The position numbers were made by a program, and so were the translations under genes. Below, in pieces: positions 52,272-61,846 of a DNA stretch of 64,000 nucleotides. The DNA is from Lachnospiraceae bacterium (GTDB taxonomy: Bacteria > Bacillota > Clostridia > Lachnospirales > Lachnospiraceae): contig JAIDFQ010000062.1 of NCBI GenBank assembly GCA_029054245.1, positions 1 through 64,000 on the forward strand, read 5' to 3'. The stretch's first letter is position 1. The number at the start of each line of letters is the position of its first letter. The notes under the pieces are model-generated. The model did no database searches. It saw nothing but the letters and a program-made list of their open reading frames with translations, and was not told the DNA's origin.

Positions 52272-53474
52272 TTATTCTTCATCTGCTGCATAGTACCTTG
52301 CAATTCTCGTCACTGCATCAATCACATCCTGTACATCCCTATCTGTCATCGCATAGTATAATGGCAGGCTGATGATTTCCTCATATAGCTTTTCTGCCTT
52401 GGGACAAATCCCCCTCTTATACCCAAGCTTTTCATAATAGGGAAAATAGTAGGTGGGAATATAATGTACGTTACAGCAGATATTTTCTGCCCCCAACGCC
52501 TCAAAAAACTGCTTTCTGTCTATTTTAAGTTTCGCAGGATTTAATCTTAAAATATACAGATGCCGCGTGGTATCTGATTCCGGTATTTCCTTCTGCACTA
52601 TAATCTGGGGCAGCTTTGAGAATGCCTCATTGTAAGTCTTAACGATCGCCTTACGCCTTTCTGAAAACATGGGCAGTTTGTCAAGCTGGCTGATTACCAG
52701 TGCCGCCTGCATGTCCGTCATCCGGTAATTCATCCCAAGTGCGATCTGCTCATAATACCACGCCCCGTCCGGTTCATGCTCCATCAACTGTGAATCCCTG
52801 GTAATGCCATGAGAACGGTACAAAAGCAGTTTCTGGTAATATGCTTCACTGTTGGTAAGAACCGCACCGCCTTCCCCTCCGGTCACAGTCTTAACCGGAT
52901 GGAAGCTTAAGGTCGTCATGTCGGCTATGGATCCGTTGCATTTTCCATTATAACGGGTTCCAATGACATGGGCGCCGTCCTCGATGAGTACCAAATGGTT
53001 TTCACGGCAATGGACAAGCAGTTCATCAAGCTGAACCGATTGACCTGTAAAATCTACCGCCACTACAGCCTTTGTCCGCTCATTCGTCAATTTCTCCACC
53101 TGCGCAGGATCAATATTATATGTTTCCTCGTTGATATCCGCAAATACCGGCTTCGCCCCGCAATACAGAGCGCAGTTTGCCGATGCAGCAAAGGTGATTG
53201 GCGTAGTGATGACCTCATCACCTTCTTTCACCCCCGCCGCCTGACATGCCATATGAAGCGCAGCAGTACCGTTGCTGCACACCACTGCATATTTTGCTCC
53301 AGTAACCTTACAAAGCTTATCTTCTAATTCATGGATTTTGGGACCGCAGGTCAGAAAATCACTTTTCAACACCTCCACCACTGCCTGAACGTCGTCATCA
53401 TCAATATACTGATGACCATAAAACAATTTCGTGCCGCGAATCGGCGTTCCTCCACAAATTGCCGGTTTATCCAT
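52272..53474 (-). CDS. pseC: UDP-4-amino-4,6-dideoxy-N-acetyl-beta-L-altrosamine transaminase
   Basis: The second step of pseudaminic acid synthesis: C4 amination with PLP. The 400-aa protein has SDFLTCGPKIHELEDKL, the glycine-rich TTPITFAASANC, FADINEETYNIDP, LIEDGAHVIG, and the PLP lysine in SFHPVKTVTGGEGGA. HYIPTYYFPYYEKLGY near the C terminus is PseC-like. It has an AGAGGA site. The PseB dehydratase that usually stands before pseC is absent; a Spo0A-domain gene is found there instead. Confidence 0.93.
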   Translation of the reverse strand: MDKPAICGGTPIRGTKLFYGHQYIDDDDVQAVVEVLKSDFLTCGPKIHELEDKLCKVTGAKYAVVCSNGTAALHMACQAAGVKEGDEVITTPITFAASANCALYCGAKPVFADINEETYNIDPAQVEKLTNERTKAVVAVDFTGQSVQLDELLVHCRENHLVLIEDGAHVIGTRYNGKCNGSIADMTTLSFHPVKTVTGGEGGAVLTNSEAYYQKLLLYRSHGITRDSQLMEHEPDGAWYYEQIALGMNYRMTDMQAALVISQLDKLPMFSERRKAIVKTYNEAFSKLPQIIVQKEIPESDTTRHLYILRLNPAKLKIDRKQFFEALGAENICCNVHYIPTYYFPYYEKLGYKRGICPKAEKLYEEIISLPLYYAMTDRDVQDVIDAVTRIARYYAADEE

Positions 53475-53513
53475 AAAATTTTCCTCTGCTTTCCCGAAAG
53501 ACAGAAAATTTCT

Positions 53514-53897
53514 CTAATCTTCCGTACATCCCGTATTCATCTGTATTCTGACCGTATCTGCAATCACCGCTATGTATTCGCTATTGGTCGGTCTTCCCTG
53601 TCCGCTCTCAGAACAGTATCCAAACAGTCCTTCAAACGTTTCCTTATTCCCTCTTTCCCATGAAATCTCAATCGCATTGCGGATCGCTCTTTCAACTTTA
53701 CCGTCAGTAGTATTATATTGCTTTGCAATTTCTGGGTAAAGCAGCTTTGTGACGCTTCCCACGACCTTCATGTCTTCTTCCGCCATAAGAACCGCTGACC
53801 TCACATAGCGATAGCCTTTCAAATGTGCCGGGACACCCATATCAAGCATCATATGCGAAATCATTTGTTCTACTTTTTTATCTTCAAATCTCTGCAT
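53514..53897 (-). CDS. Stand-alone Spo0A C-terminal DNA-binding domain protein
   Basis: A 127-aa protein corresponding to the Spo0A effector domain without the receiver: DMGVPAHLKGYRYVRSAVLM, LLYPEIAKQYNTTDGKVERA, the recognition-helix region ERAIRNAIEISWERGN, and GYCSESGQGRPTNSEYIAVI. Without a phosphoacceptor domain it should bind 0A-box-like DNA constitutively, or compete with Spo0A. It could control the neighbouring pse genes or sporulation. A dyad lies about 50 bp upstream. It is intact, not a truncated spo0A: there is no receiver-coding DNA upstream. Confidence 0.9.
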   Translation of the reverse strand: MQRFEDKKVEQMISHMMLDMGVPAHLKGYRYVRSAVLMAEEDMKVVGSVTKLLYPEIAKQYNTTDGKVERAIRNAIEISWERGNKETFEGLFGYCSESGQGRPTNSEYIAVIADTVRIQMNTGCTED

Positions 53898-53943
53898 GAC
53901 AGATCACTCCCACTTTACGTATTTTGTTTCTAGTATAAGTATA

Positions 53944-53975
53944 AATTACAACGATATATGTGAAAAGTTGTAATT
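53944..53975 (-). promoter_or_regulatory. Dyad overlapping the promoter of the Spo0A-domain gene
   Basis: A perfect 9-bp inverted repeat (AATTACAAC and GTTGTAATT, 14-bp spacer). On the minus strand a TTTTCA, 17 bp, TATACT promoter overlaps it, with the -35 inside the spacer. It could be an operator or a weak terminator of the upstream glycosylase gene. Confidence 0.45.
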
Positions 53976-53994
53976 CATCGCGCAGCGGGGTATT

Positions 53995-54528
53995 TTACTT
54001 AGCCGGCTTGTACATGCCGTCATTTACAATAAATCGCCACAAAATATCTCTATATTCCTCTGTTGCGTAGTCGATCCCAACTCTCTTTGCCGCTATATAT
54101 TCCGGTCTGCACCCATCGTCCTCCAGCCAGAGCCGGTCTGATACCACCATATCCTCATAGTTTAGATCCCTGCCGATTTCCATGGCACGGGTAAGTTTGC
54201 CCGGTCCATTATAGCCCGTTACTCCGCGTATCAGTACCGCCTCAGGATGTCCTTCCCTGCCGCTTACCACATTAAACAGGGAGTGGATGCCATAGCAGAG
54301 ATAGATATAAGCGGTTCCCCCCTTTTCATACAAGACCTTCGTCCTGTCGGTCTTACCCTTACTGGCATGGCAGGCAGTGTCCTCCTCTCCAAAGTAACAC
54401 TCCGTCTCCATAATCCTGTATTTAAGAATCCCCTGCGCTGTTCTCCTACATAAGAGCCTGCCAAGCAGTTCCGGGGCAAGCTGCGTCGCCGGCTGCTCAA
54501 GTACATCCCTTAAAAGTCGCATGGTCAT
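53995..54528 (-). CDS. DNA-3-methyladenine glycosylase (AAG/MPG family)
   Basis: Excises alkylated purines in base excision repair. The 177-aa protein matches the AAG fold: APELLGRLLCRR, the catalytic Glu in YRIMETECYFGEEDTACHAS, GGTAYIYLCYGIHSLFNVVS, and GPGKLTRAM. The ATG at 54528 is preferred, with GGAGG 8 nt upstream; a TTG five codons earlier is not. It is a usual chromosomal gene; nothing odd was seen. Confidence 0.93.
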   Translation of the reverse strand: MTMRLLRDVLEQPATQLAPELLGRLLCRRTAQGILKYRIMETECYFGEEDTACHASKGKTDRTKVLYEKGGTAYIYLCYGIHSLFNVVSGREGHPEAVLIRGVTGYNGPGKLTRAMEIGRDLNYEDMVVSDRLWLEDDGCRPEYIAAKRVGIDYATEEYRDILWRFIVNDGMYKPAK

Positions 54529-54596
54529 TTCCAATTCCTCCAAAATCCTGCTTAGCGTACCGACACGTTCCCTTCCGCCAAATGCGCTATCCTAAA

Positions 54597-54701
54597 CTAG
54601 TTTTCCAGATAATCTATATAGTCATCCTCGCTGGCAAACAGCATGTAGTTTCCGTTCACGAGTCCCATATAACCATTATTTACTACATATCCCTTCATCA
54701 T
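54597..54701 (-). CDS. 34-aa small protein of unknown function
   Basis: A short ORF starting MMKGYVVNNGYMGL and ending YIDYLEN, preceded by AGGAGG 4 nt before the first ATG (7 nt before the second, at 54698). It is rich in Tyr, Gly and acidic residues, and has no membrane segment. Similar short Lachnospiraceae proteins with a GYMG start are recalled but not named. It lies between the Na/Pi transporter and the glycosylase on the same strand. The binding site and clean codons favour a real gene. Confidence 0.65.
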   Translation of the reverse strand: MMKGYVVNNGYMGLVNGNYMLFASEDDYIDYLEN

Positions 54702-54795
54702 ACTGCCTCCTGTCATTCTAAATATTTTCTTTGTTATATTTAGAATAACATTTCAGCAGTCCAATAAACCGGACTTTTATATCTATTTTAAATTT

Positions 54796-56568
54796 TTACG
54801 GCAACGCATACTGTTCCCTCATGCGTTTCACTTCCTCCGTAAATGTCACATTTTCCTTACTGGACAAATTAATCTGATATTCATGTGTATCAAAATTTTC
54901 TTCATTTAGCTGAAGCAGACAAAGCGCTATATTTGAACAGTGATCCGACACTCTCTCATAATTCGTCGTAATATCCGAAAGGATAAATCCCATCTCAATC
55001 GTGCATTTTCCTTTACGGAGGCGTTTGATATGACGCTTCTTGATCTCAGCGTTCAGATAATCGATAACTTCCTCCATTGGTTCCACCGTGCGCGCCAGAT
55101 TCAGGTCTTCTTCGGCAAACACCAAGATGGATGTGTTGATGATGTCTTCAATGGCAGTTGTAAAGACTGCCAGCTCTTCTTCTGCTTTTCTTGAGAAGTA
55201 TAACTCCTTTTCGTGCATCTCCTTTGCAGATTCCATGATATTAATCGCATGATCTGAAATCCTTTCAAAATCGCCAATACAGTGGAGAAGTATGGAAAGC
55301 TCCTGACTGTCTTTTGCCGTAAGATGCTTACTGCTTAATTTTACCAAATAAGAACCCAGTTCATCCTCATAATAATCGACCAATTCCTCAAGCTCAATTA
55401 CCTTTTCGGATGCCTTTTTATCAAACTTATCCATCAGGTGGATTGCCAGAAACAGCGCATCCTTGGCATAATTTGCCATGTCCACCGCCGCATTCTTACA
55501 TTGCTCAAGGGCAATTCTGGGCGTATCCAAAAATCTGGGGTCCAGAATCTGAATTTCTTTCTTTGCAGATTCATAGACCATCGTCTCCTCAGCGGTTTCA
55601 GGAAACGTCAGATATGCCAGCTTCTCAAGCACCCCAGTAAAGGGATACATGAGAATAACGGAAACCACATTAAATGCCGTATGTATCACGGCAACGCCAA
55701 GTGCGCTTGCCGGGCGGCTCAAGAACGCAAAATGCATCACTGCATCCAATGTATAAAAAACTGCCATAAAAGCCACCGCTTTTATGAGTTTATAGTACAA
55801 ACCAATAAACGCCGCACGCTTTGCCTGCTTGCCGGCGCCTGCACTGGAGACGAGCGCTGCCATACAGTCTCCCACATTCTGACCCATGATAATGGGAATC
55901 GCTGTTGAATAGCTGACTGCACCTGAAACACAAAGGGCTTGCAGGATACCGATGGATGCAGAAGAGGACTGGATCACTGCTGTAAGCACGAGACCAATCA
56001 GCATCCCCAGCACTGGATTTGAAAACATGAGAAGCATACTAGTAAATTCAGCATTTTCCGCAAGCGGCTTTACTGCATTTGACATAGTATCCATTCCAAT
56101 CATAAGCACACCGAAACCAATCAAAATAGTCGCCGCCGCTTTATGTCGTTCTTTTTTGCCCATGCTCAGCATAACTACACCCACAAAGGCAAGAATCGGA
56201 GAAAAAGAGGATGGTTTCAGAAGTTGAAGAAAAAAGCCTGAGCCCTCCACCCCCGTCAGACTAAGAAGCCATGACGTCACTGTTGTACCTACATTGGCAC
56301 CCAAAATAACGCCTATCGCCTGGGAGAGCTTCATAATTCCAGAATTTACGAAGCCTACCACCATAACAGTAGTTGCAGAGGATGATTGGATGACTGCCGT
56401 CACACCGGCCCCTAAAAGAATCGCCATCATCTTATTAGAAGTGAGTTTTTCAAGGATTATTTCCAGCTTACCGCCGGATGCCTTTTTAAGCCCCTCCCCT
56501 AATACCTTCATACCATACAAGAACAACGCCAGCCCGCCGATCATCGTCAGTACACTAAATATATCCAT
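54796..56568 (-). CDS. Na/Pi cotransporter family protein (NptA-like, with PhoU domain)
   Basis: A sodium-driven phosphate transporter of 590 aa. It has two inverted repeats, each with the QSSS signature (VIQSSSATTVMVVGFVNSG and VIQSSSASIGILQALCVSG), eight or so membrane segments in the first 320 residues, and a C-terminal PhoU-like helical domain (about 345-560) with ELEELVDYYEDELGSYLV. The start has GGAGG. It is independent of the neighbouring genes. Confidence 0.93.
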   Translation of the reverse strand: MDIFSVLTMIGGLALFLYGMKVLGEGLKKASGGKLEIILEKLTSNKMMAILLGAGVTAVIQSSSATTVMVVGFVNSGIMKLSQAIGVILGANVGTTVTSWLLSLTGVEGSGFFLQLLKPSSFSPILAFVGVVMLSMGKKERHKAAATILIGFGVLMIGMDTMSNAVKPLAENAEFTSMLLMFSNPVLGMLIGLVLTAVIQSSSASIGILQALCVSGAVSYSTAIPIIMGQNVGDCMAALVSSAGAGKQAKRAAFIGLYYKLIKAVAFMAVFYTLDAVMHFAFLSRPASALGVAVIHTAFNVVSVILMYPFTGVLEKLAYLTFPETAEETMVYESAKKEIQILDPRFLDTPRIALEQCKNAAVDMANYAKDALFLAIHLMDKFDKKASEKVIELEELVDYYEDELGSYLVKLSSKHLTAKDSQELSILLHCIGDFERISDHAINIMESAKEMHEKELYFSRKAEEELAVFTTAIEDIINTSILVFAEEDLNLARTVEPMEEVIDYLNAEIKKRHIKRLRKGKCTIEMGFILSDITTNYERVSDHCSNIALCLLQLNEENFDTHEYQINLSSKENVTFTEEVKRMREQYALP

Positions 56569-56674
56569 ATTCCATTCCTCCGAATGTATGTAAGAAAATG
56601 CTACGTTTTTTATTTTACACTATTTCCATAATTTTGGATATAGGTATTTTTGATGGATTTGGGATTTTGGGGGT

Positions 56675-57028
56675 AATCGTTCAGCCTGCAAGGACGGCGC
56701 AGCAGAAGTGATAGGACACCTACAGAAAGGAACCGCTGCCGCTGACATCACCACTATCGTTTCAAGGCTCTGGCGAAAAATCGGCAATTTCACTTACAAA
56801 ATGGTCAAGCAACAGAGGAATTCCGCCATGGATGGCGGAATTAGGAGCCATTAGGCAGGATGCCGCTTGGCTCCGACTCGTCCGCCTTGAAATATTTAAA
56901 GCCATTTTGTTAGTAAAATTCGATTTTAAGACGAGACTTGAAATGATAGTGGTGATGTCAGCGGCAGCGGTTCCTTTCTGTAGGTGTCCTATCGCTTCTG
57001 CTGCGCCGCCCTTGCAGGCTGAACGATT
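56675..57028. repeat. Long palindromic element, copy 2 (354 bp)
   Basis: Arms of about 80 bp starting AATCGTTCAGCCTGCAAG at 56675 pair with CTTGCAGGCTGAACGATT ending at 57028. The core at 56755-56948 is exactly 194 bp, the same as in copy 1, and is alike in sequence. The two tip hairpins are kept by paired changes (TTCCGCCAT with ATGGCGGAA at 56819-56842; GGAGCC with GGCTCC at 56844-56874). The outer arms share no sequence with copy 1. It lies 19 bp past the mfd stop codon, again just 3' of a leftward gene. Confidence 0.92.
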
Positions 57029-57046
57029 GCGGATTTGGAAAAGGCG

Positions 57047-60000
57047 TTATAAGCAGAGCAGTTCCATATCATGGAGCAGGGTTTCCGTTAATTCTAACAG
57101 CATCTGAGCATCTTTTTCTACCATTCCGCATTTTTTGTAGCGGTATAGAAAGCTTGCCATTTTGTAGTTGAAGGTTAGTTTTTCGTGCGCTTCAAGGAGC
57201 TGCGGTATTCTCTCTGCGTGTATTTTTGCATCTGGTTTGAAGGTAAATTGGATTTCTCCATTTTTTCCTTTGATGTCAGTAATGTAAAGTCTGTGGGCGT
57301 TGACGCGGATCATGGAGATGCGGAACAGGTTTTCAACTGCAACAGGAGTCTCGCCGAAACGGTCTAAGAGTTCTTCTTTCATATCGTCGCTCTCTGACTG
57401 GTTTTCGATTCCAGCAATGCGTTTGTAGATATCCAGCTTCTGAATCTCATTCACGATATAGGCAGGCGGTATAAAAGCATCTACATCCAAGTCTACGGAA
57501 GTATTGAAATCTTCTTCTGTGCTGATTCCCTTAAGATTCTTAACCGCCTCGTTCAGCATCTTGCAGTACAGGTCGTAGCCTACGGCATGCATATGCCCGT
57601 GTTGTTTCGCACCCAGAAGATTTCCAGCGCCTCGGATTTCTAGATCGCGCATGGCAATCTTGAATCCGCTTCCTAAATCAGTAAATTCTTTGATTGCGGC
57701 AAGTCTCTTTTCCGCCACTTCTTTTAACATTTTGTCTCGCTTATACATCAAAAAAGCATAGGCGGTTCGATTGCTCCGTCCTACTCTTCCCCGAAGCTGA
57801 TATAGCTGGGAAAGTCCCATATTGTCAGAATCATGAATAATCATGGTGTTTACATTGGAAATATCAAGTCCGGTCTCTATGATGGTTGTGGAAACCAGCA
57901 CATCGATTTCGCCGTTGATAAATTCATACATGATGCGCTCCAATTCCCGCTCCTGCATCTGCCCATGGGCAAAAGCAACGGCTGCCTCGGGCACCAGGTT
58001 TTGAATCGTTGCAGCAATGTCCGCAATATTGTTGACCCTGTTATAAACATAATAGACCTGACCGTTTCTGGATAATTCCCGGACGATTGCTTCTCTGACC
58101 ATTTCTTCATTATACTCCAGCACATATGTCTGGATGGGCATTCTGTCGTTGGGCGCCTCTTCCAGCACGCTCATGTCACGGATACCCACCAGGCTCATAT
58201 GCAGCGTCCGTGGGATAGGTGTTGCCGTCAAGGTCAACACGTCTACATTTTCTTTCATCTTTTTAATCTTCTCTTTGTGAGAAACACCGAAGCGTTGCTC
58301 TTCATCGATAATCAAAAGCCCCAGATCTTTGTAGATTACATCAGAAGATAGAACTCTGTGAGTACCGATCACGATATCCACGAATCCCTTTTTCAGATCC
58401 TCCACCGTTTTTTTCTGCTCTGCGTTTGTTCTGAATCTGGACAGCATATCCACGCGCACCGGAAAATCCTTCATTCTCTGAACAAAAGTATTATAATGCT
58501 GCTGCGCCAGAATGGTAGTTGGTACAAGGTAGACTACCTGCTTGCCCTCCTGAACTGCCTTAAACGCGGCACGGATCGCAATTTCTGTCTTGCCGTAACC
58601 TACATCGCCGCAGATCAGGCGGTCCATAATCTTACTGCTCTCCATGTCATTCTTAGTTGCCTGGATAGCTGCAATCTGATCTTCCGTTTCCTCAAAAGGA
58701 AACATTTCCTCAAACTCCCTCTGCCAGACCGTGTCCTTCCCATATTGAAATCCATTTTTCTGCTGACGTGCCGCATACAACTCCACAAGGTCTTTTGCCA
58801 CCTCTCCGGCTGCTTCTTTGACCTTGCTCTTCGTGCGAATCCATTCTTGTGTTCCCAGCTTATTCAGTTTCGGACGCTTGGTATCTGCTGACGCATACTT
58901 CTGGATTACATCCAGTCCCGTCGCCAACACATAAAGATTCCCGCCATCCCGATATTCAATCTTAATATAATCCTTTACAACTTTTTCGACTTCTACCTTC
59001 TCAATCCCTTTGTAGATACCAAGCCCGTGGTTCTCGTGAACCACATAATCTCCCACCTTAAGCTCATGAAAGTCATTGATTTTGCGACCTTCATAGGTCT
59101 TCTTTTTTTTCTTCTTCTTTTTATCTGCGCCGAAAATATCGCTTTCCGATATGATTACGAACTTGAGCAGGGGATATTCAAAACCTTTCATTACCCTGCC
59201 ATAAAAGGTCATGATTTCGCCCGGCTGCACCTCCCTATCCGGATCCTCGGTATAAAAAGCGGTCAGTTCTTCATCCCTCAGATCCTGTGCAAGTCTTGCC
59301 GCCCTGGTCCTGGAACCGGACAAAAGCAATATACGGTACCCATTCTTTTTATAGCGTTTTAAATCCTGCACCAATGCTTCAAAACTATTGTTGTAAGAGG
59401 AAATACTTTTGACAGAAATATCCGCCTTTTTCTCCATCTTAAACAGGGTATTTTTTAATTCCAGCGACGCCAATGTCACAACTCTGCCCTGCTGTATCTT
59501 TGCCGCAGTCTCTTCTGCCGAATACAAAAGCTTCATCTGCCCTGGAAGGATATATCCCTTTTCCACACGATGCATCATGCTTTCCCTAAATTCCAGTTCC
59601 ACTGCGTCTGCGTGCTCCCGTACCCTGGCAGGTTCATCCACAAAAACACAAGTGCTGCTTTTATCAAACAACTCCAGGAACGAAACCGTATCCTCATAAA
59701 AATAATGTACATAGGCATCCAGATTGACCAGATTCCGAAATTCATAAACCTGCTCTTTCAGTTCTTTCAGCTGGGTCTCCACCCGGTATGCCTCTTCCGT
59801 GTGAAATTCTTTCCGCAATTTTTCACAAAAGGCTTTCCCTTCCTTTTCGATCTTATCCATGCCCTGGCTAAGACGCTTAGGAGAAAGCAACATTTCCCCT
59901 GCCGGATAGATTGTTATGCTGGAAAGTTTCTCAATAGAACGCTGGCTAAGCACATCAAAGCTTCGGATGGACTCAATTTCATCCCCCCACAATTCAATGC

Positions 60001-60568
60001 GGTAAGGATTTTCTTCCGTCAAATCAAAGATGTCCACAATACCGCCCCGGATGCTGAACTGCCCCGGCGCCTCCACCTGATAATTCTTTTCATATCCCAT
60101 CTCCACCAGACGTTCCGCCAGCTTCTTTTCATCCACCTGGCTTCTCCCATCAATAGAAAGAAGATGCTCCTTCCACACGGAAAGAGGAATTTGAGGAGCC
60201 ATCAGGCTGCTGAAGGTGGTGACTACTGTAACCGGTTTTCCCTCCAGCATACGCCTAAGGCATTTGATACGCTCCATCACCAGCTGATTTCCGTGAATAT
60301 CTGCCTGATAAAAAATCAAGTCTTTTGCAGGATAAGATGTGACATTTCTGTCATAAACACGATAATCTTCCATCAGCTCCTTTGCTTTAAGGTCACTGAA
60401 AGTAACAATGAGTTTATGCTTAATCCCTTCACCAAGTCCATATATCATATGCAGTTTCTGGGACTCCATACAGCCTGTCAGCGCCACTGAAGCACTGTCC
60501 CTGCGCAGGCTTTCCTTTATCTCTATAAATTCTCCCAGTTCCTCTAAAGGCGCTGTCAATACTCTCAT
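57047..60568 (-). CDS. mfd: Transcription-repair coupling factor Mfd
   Basis: Removes RNA polymerase stalled at DNA damage and recruits UvrA. The 1173-aa protein contains the UvrB-like N-terminal modules, an RNA-polymerase-interacting CarD-like domain ([20 protein letters not shown]), a RecG-like translocase with Walker [19 protein letters not shown] and DEEQRFG, and the C-terminal TRCF domain. A lysine run (eight or more) precedes the CarD-like domain. The ATG at 60568 has AAAGGA upstream. It follows pth in one unit. Confidence 0.96.
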   Translation of the reverse strand: MRVLTAPLEELGEFIEIKESLRRDSASVALTGCMESQKLHMIYGLGEGIKHKLIVTFSDLKAKELMEDYRVYDRNVTSYPAKDLIFYQADIHGNQLVMERIKCLRRMLEGKPVTVVTTFSSLMAPQIPLSVWKEHLLSIDGRSQVDEKKLAERLVEMGYEKNYQVEAPGQFSIRGGIVDIFDLTEENPYRIELWGDEIESIRSFDVLSQRSIEKLSSITIYPAGEMLLSPKRLSQGMDKIEKEGKAFCEKLRKEFHTEEAYRVETQLKELKEQVYEFRNLVNLDAYVHYFYEDTVSFLELFDKSSTCVFVDEPARVREHADAVELEFRESMMHRVEKGYILPGQMKLLYSAEETAAKIQQGRVVTLASLELKNTLFKMEKKADISVKSISSYNNSFEALVQDLKRYKKNGYRILLLSGSRTRAARLAQDLRDEELTAFYTEDPDREVQPGEIMTFYGRVMKGFEYPLLKFVIISESDIFGADKKKKKKKKTYEGRKINDFHELKVGDYVVHENHGLGIYKGIEKVEVEKVVKDYIKIEYRDGGNLYVLATGLDVIQKYASADTKRPKLNKLGTQEWIRTKSKVKEAAGEVAKDLVELYAARQQKNGFQYGKDTVWQREFEEMFPFEETEDQIAAIQATKNDMESSKIMDRLICGDVGYGKTEIAIRAAFKAVQEGKQVVYLVPTTILAQQHYNTFVQRMKDFPVRVDMLSRFRTNAEQKKTVEDLKKGFVDIVIGTHRVLSSDVIYKDLGLLIIDEEQRFGVSHKEKIKKMKENVDVLTLTATPIPRTLHMSLVGIRDMSVLEEAPNDRMPIQTYVLEYNEEMVREAIVRELSRNGQVYYVYNRVNNIADIAATIQNLVPEAAVAFAHGQMQERELERIMYEFINGEIDVLVSTTIIETGLDISNVNTMIIHDSDNMGLSQLYQLRGRVGRSNRTAYAFLMYKRDKMLKEVAEKRLAAIKEFTDLGSGFKIAMRDLEIRGAGNLLGAKQHGHMHAVGYDLYCKMLNEAVKNLKGISTEEDFNTSVDLDVDAFIPPAYIVNEIQKLDIYKRIAGIENQSESDDMKEELLDRFGETPVAVENLFRISMIRVNAHRLYITDIKGKNGEIQFTFKPDAKIHAERIPQLLEAHEKLTFNYKMASFLYRYKKCGMVEKDAQMLLELTETLLHDMELLCL

Positions 60569-60632
60569 GAAACATTTTCCTTTCAACTTAGTGACCGTCT
60601 AACTTTACGGCTTCACCACTGCCATTGAGCTT

Positions 60633-61208
60633 CTACAAAGATACCTTGCGATTAAATTCGTTCATCGCAAGGTCCACATCACCGGCAAGCATAATTTCTG
60701 CTGCCTTGACCGCTTTTTCCACGCCCTCTTCCATAAGAGGCTTTTCCTCTTTTGAAAAGTGCCCCAGCACATAATCTGCAAGATCATATCCCTTTGGTTT
60801 TTCTCCGACTCCTATACGGATCCGCCCAAATGCCTCGCTTCCAAGATTGCGGATAATGTTTTTCAGCCCGTTATGCCCGCCAGCACTGCCCCTTTTCCTC
60901 ACCCGGATCTGTCCCGGCGGCAGAGCGATATCATCCGAAATCACGATCAACTGTGTCTCGATATCAATCTTATAGTAATCCGCAAGGGGACGAATGCTTT
61001 CGCCGCTTAGATTCATGTAAGTGAGCGGTTTGACCAAAATCACTTTTTGACCGTTTATGATGCCTTTTCCGGTAAGCGCTTTGTTTTTAATGTCCATGAC
61101 GGAAATGTTATACTTGTCCGCCAAGGTGTCGATGGCAGCAAAGCCAATGTTGTGCCTTGTATTATCATATTCCTTTGTTGGATTTCCAAGTCCTGCTATG
61201 ATGAACAT
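60633..61208 (-). CDS. pth: Peptidyl-tRNA hydrolase
   Basis: Recycles peptidyl-tRNA that drops off ribosomes. The 191-aa protein has IAGLGNPTKEYDNTRHNIGF with the catalytic His, KPLTYMNLSGES, and GSAGGHNGLKNIIRNLGS. The length is standard. AAAGGA precedes the ATG. The pth-mfd order is common in Firmicutes. Confidence 0.96.
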   Translation of the reverse strand: MFIIAGLGNPTKEYDNTRHNIGFAAIDTLADKYNISVMDIKNKALTGKGIINGQKVILVKPLTYMNLSGESIRPLADYYKIDIETQLIVISDDIALPPGQIRVRKRGSAGGHNGLKNIIRNLGSEAFGRIRIGVGEKPKGYDLADYVLGHFSKEEKPLMEEGVEKAVKAAEIMLAGDVDLAMNEFNRKVSL

Positions 61209-61292
61209 TATTTAATCCTTTCGTCACTTTATTTCTGAGGGTCAAAATGGGAGATGCAAAAATAAATAATGTGCTTTCCATTTGTCGGTGTA

Positions 61293-61321
61293 ATTATAAT
61301 CTATTTGAGGTAAGAAAACAA
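61293..61321 (-). promoter_or_regulatory. Promoter of the pth-mfd unit
   Basis: On the minus strand TTGTTT, 17 bp, perfect TATAAT, about 85 bp upstream of the pth start. The rest of the 264-bp gap holds the spoVG terminator and nothing else recognised. Confidence 0.65.
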
Positions 61322-61428
61322 TTCTGAAAAATAGTTTTCTACCAAGTAATACCTGTGCCATGACATAGATATTTTATCCCATCGCAGCGGGGAACAACGC
61401 CCCCAGCCGCCCAGGCAGGCTCCCGTTT

Positions 61429-61458
61429 AAAAAAGAGGCCATCTTCCGATGACCCCTC
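61429..61458 (-). terminator. Terminator of spoVG
   Basis: On the minus strand GAGGGGTCATC, GGAA loop, GATGGCCTC, then TTTTTT, 15 bp past the spoVG stop. Confidence 0.9.
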
Positions 61459-61472
61459 TTCCTTCATTCTTT

Positions 61473-61745
61473 TTATTCTTCCTCCGGCTCCGTCAGCGCC
61501 TTTTGGTACCTGTCCAGAATAATCGCCTGTATCTTCTCCCTCGTAGCCGAATTAATGGGATGGGCAATATCCCTGTATTCACCATCTGTAGCTTTCTTAC
61601 TAGGCATTGCTATAAACAACCCTTTATCCCCTTCTATTACCTTGATGTCATGAATCACAAATTCCTCATCAATCGTAATCGAAACGATGGCACGCATCTT
61701 GCCCTCTTTTGTAATTTTTCTCACTCTTACATCCGTAATTTGCAT
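61473..61745 (-). CDS. spoVG: Septation regulator SpoVG
   Basis: A 90-aa nucleic-acid-binding regulator of division and sporulation. It starts [20 protein letters not shown] and has [20 protein letters not shown] followed by AMPSKK, the family core, and an EPEEE tail. AGGGGG precedes the ATG. It is monocistronic, with its own terminator. Its presence supports a spore-lineage Firmicute. Confidence 0.96.
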   Translation of the reverse strand: MQITDVRVRKITKEGKMRAIVSITIDEEFVIHDIKVIEGDKGLFIAMPSKKATDGEYRDIAHPINSATREKIQAIILDRYQKALTEPEEE

Positions 61746-61846
61746 TTTCTTGTCCCCCTTGGTCAGTCATTTCATACCTGAACTTTCCCCATGATCAACG
61801 TTGGCCTCCTGTCGAATGCGAAACATGTGCTTACTGTCTGAGTGTA

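Noticed and set aside
59100-59130. Frameshift at the lysine run in mfd
   Set aside because: The frame stays open through the A-rich stretch and the CarD-like domain follows directly, so the gene looks intact.
59570-60490. 306-codon open frame on the plus strand
   Set aside because: It runs antisense through mfd, whose domains are certain, and has no start signals or recognisable product.
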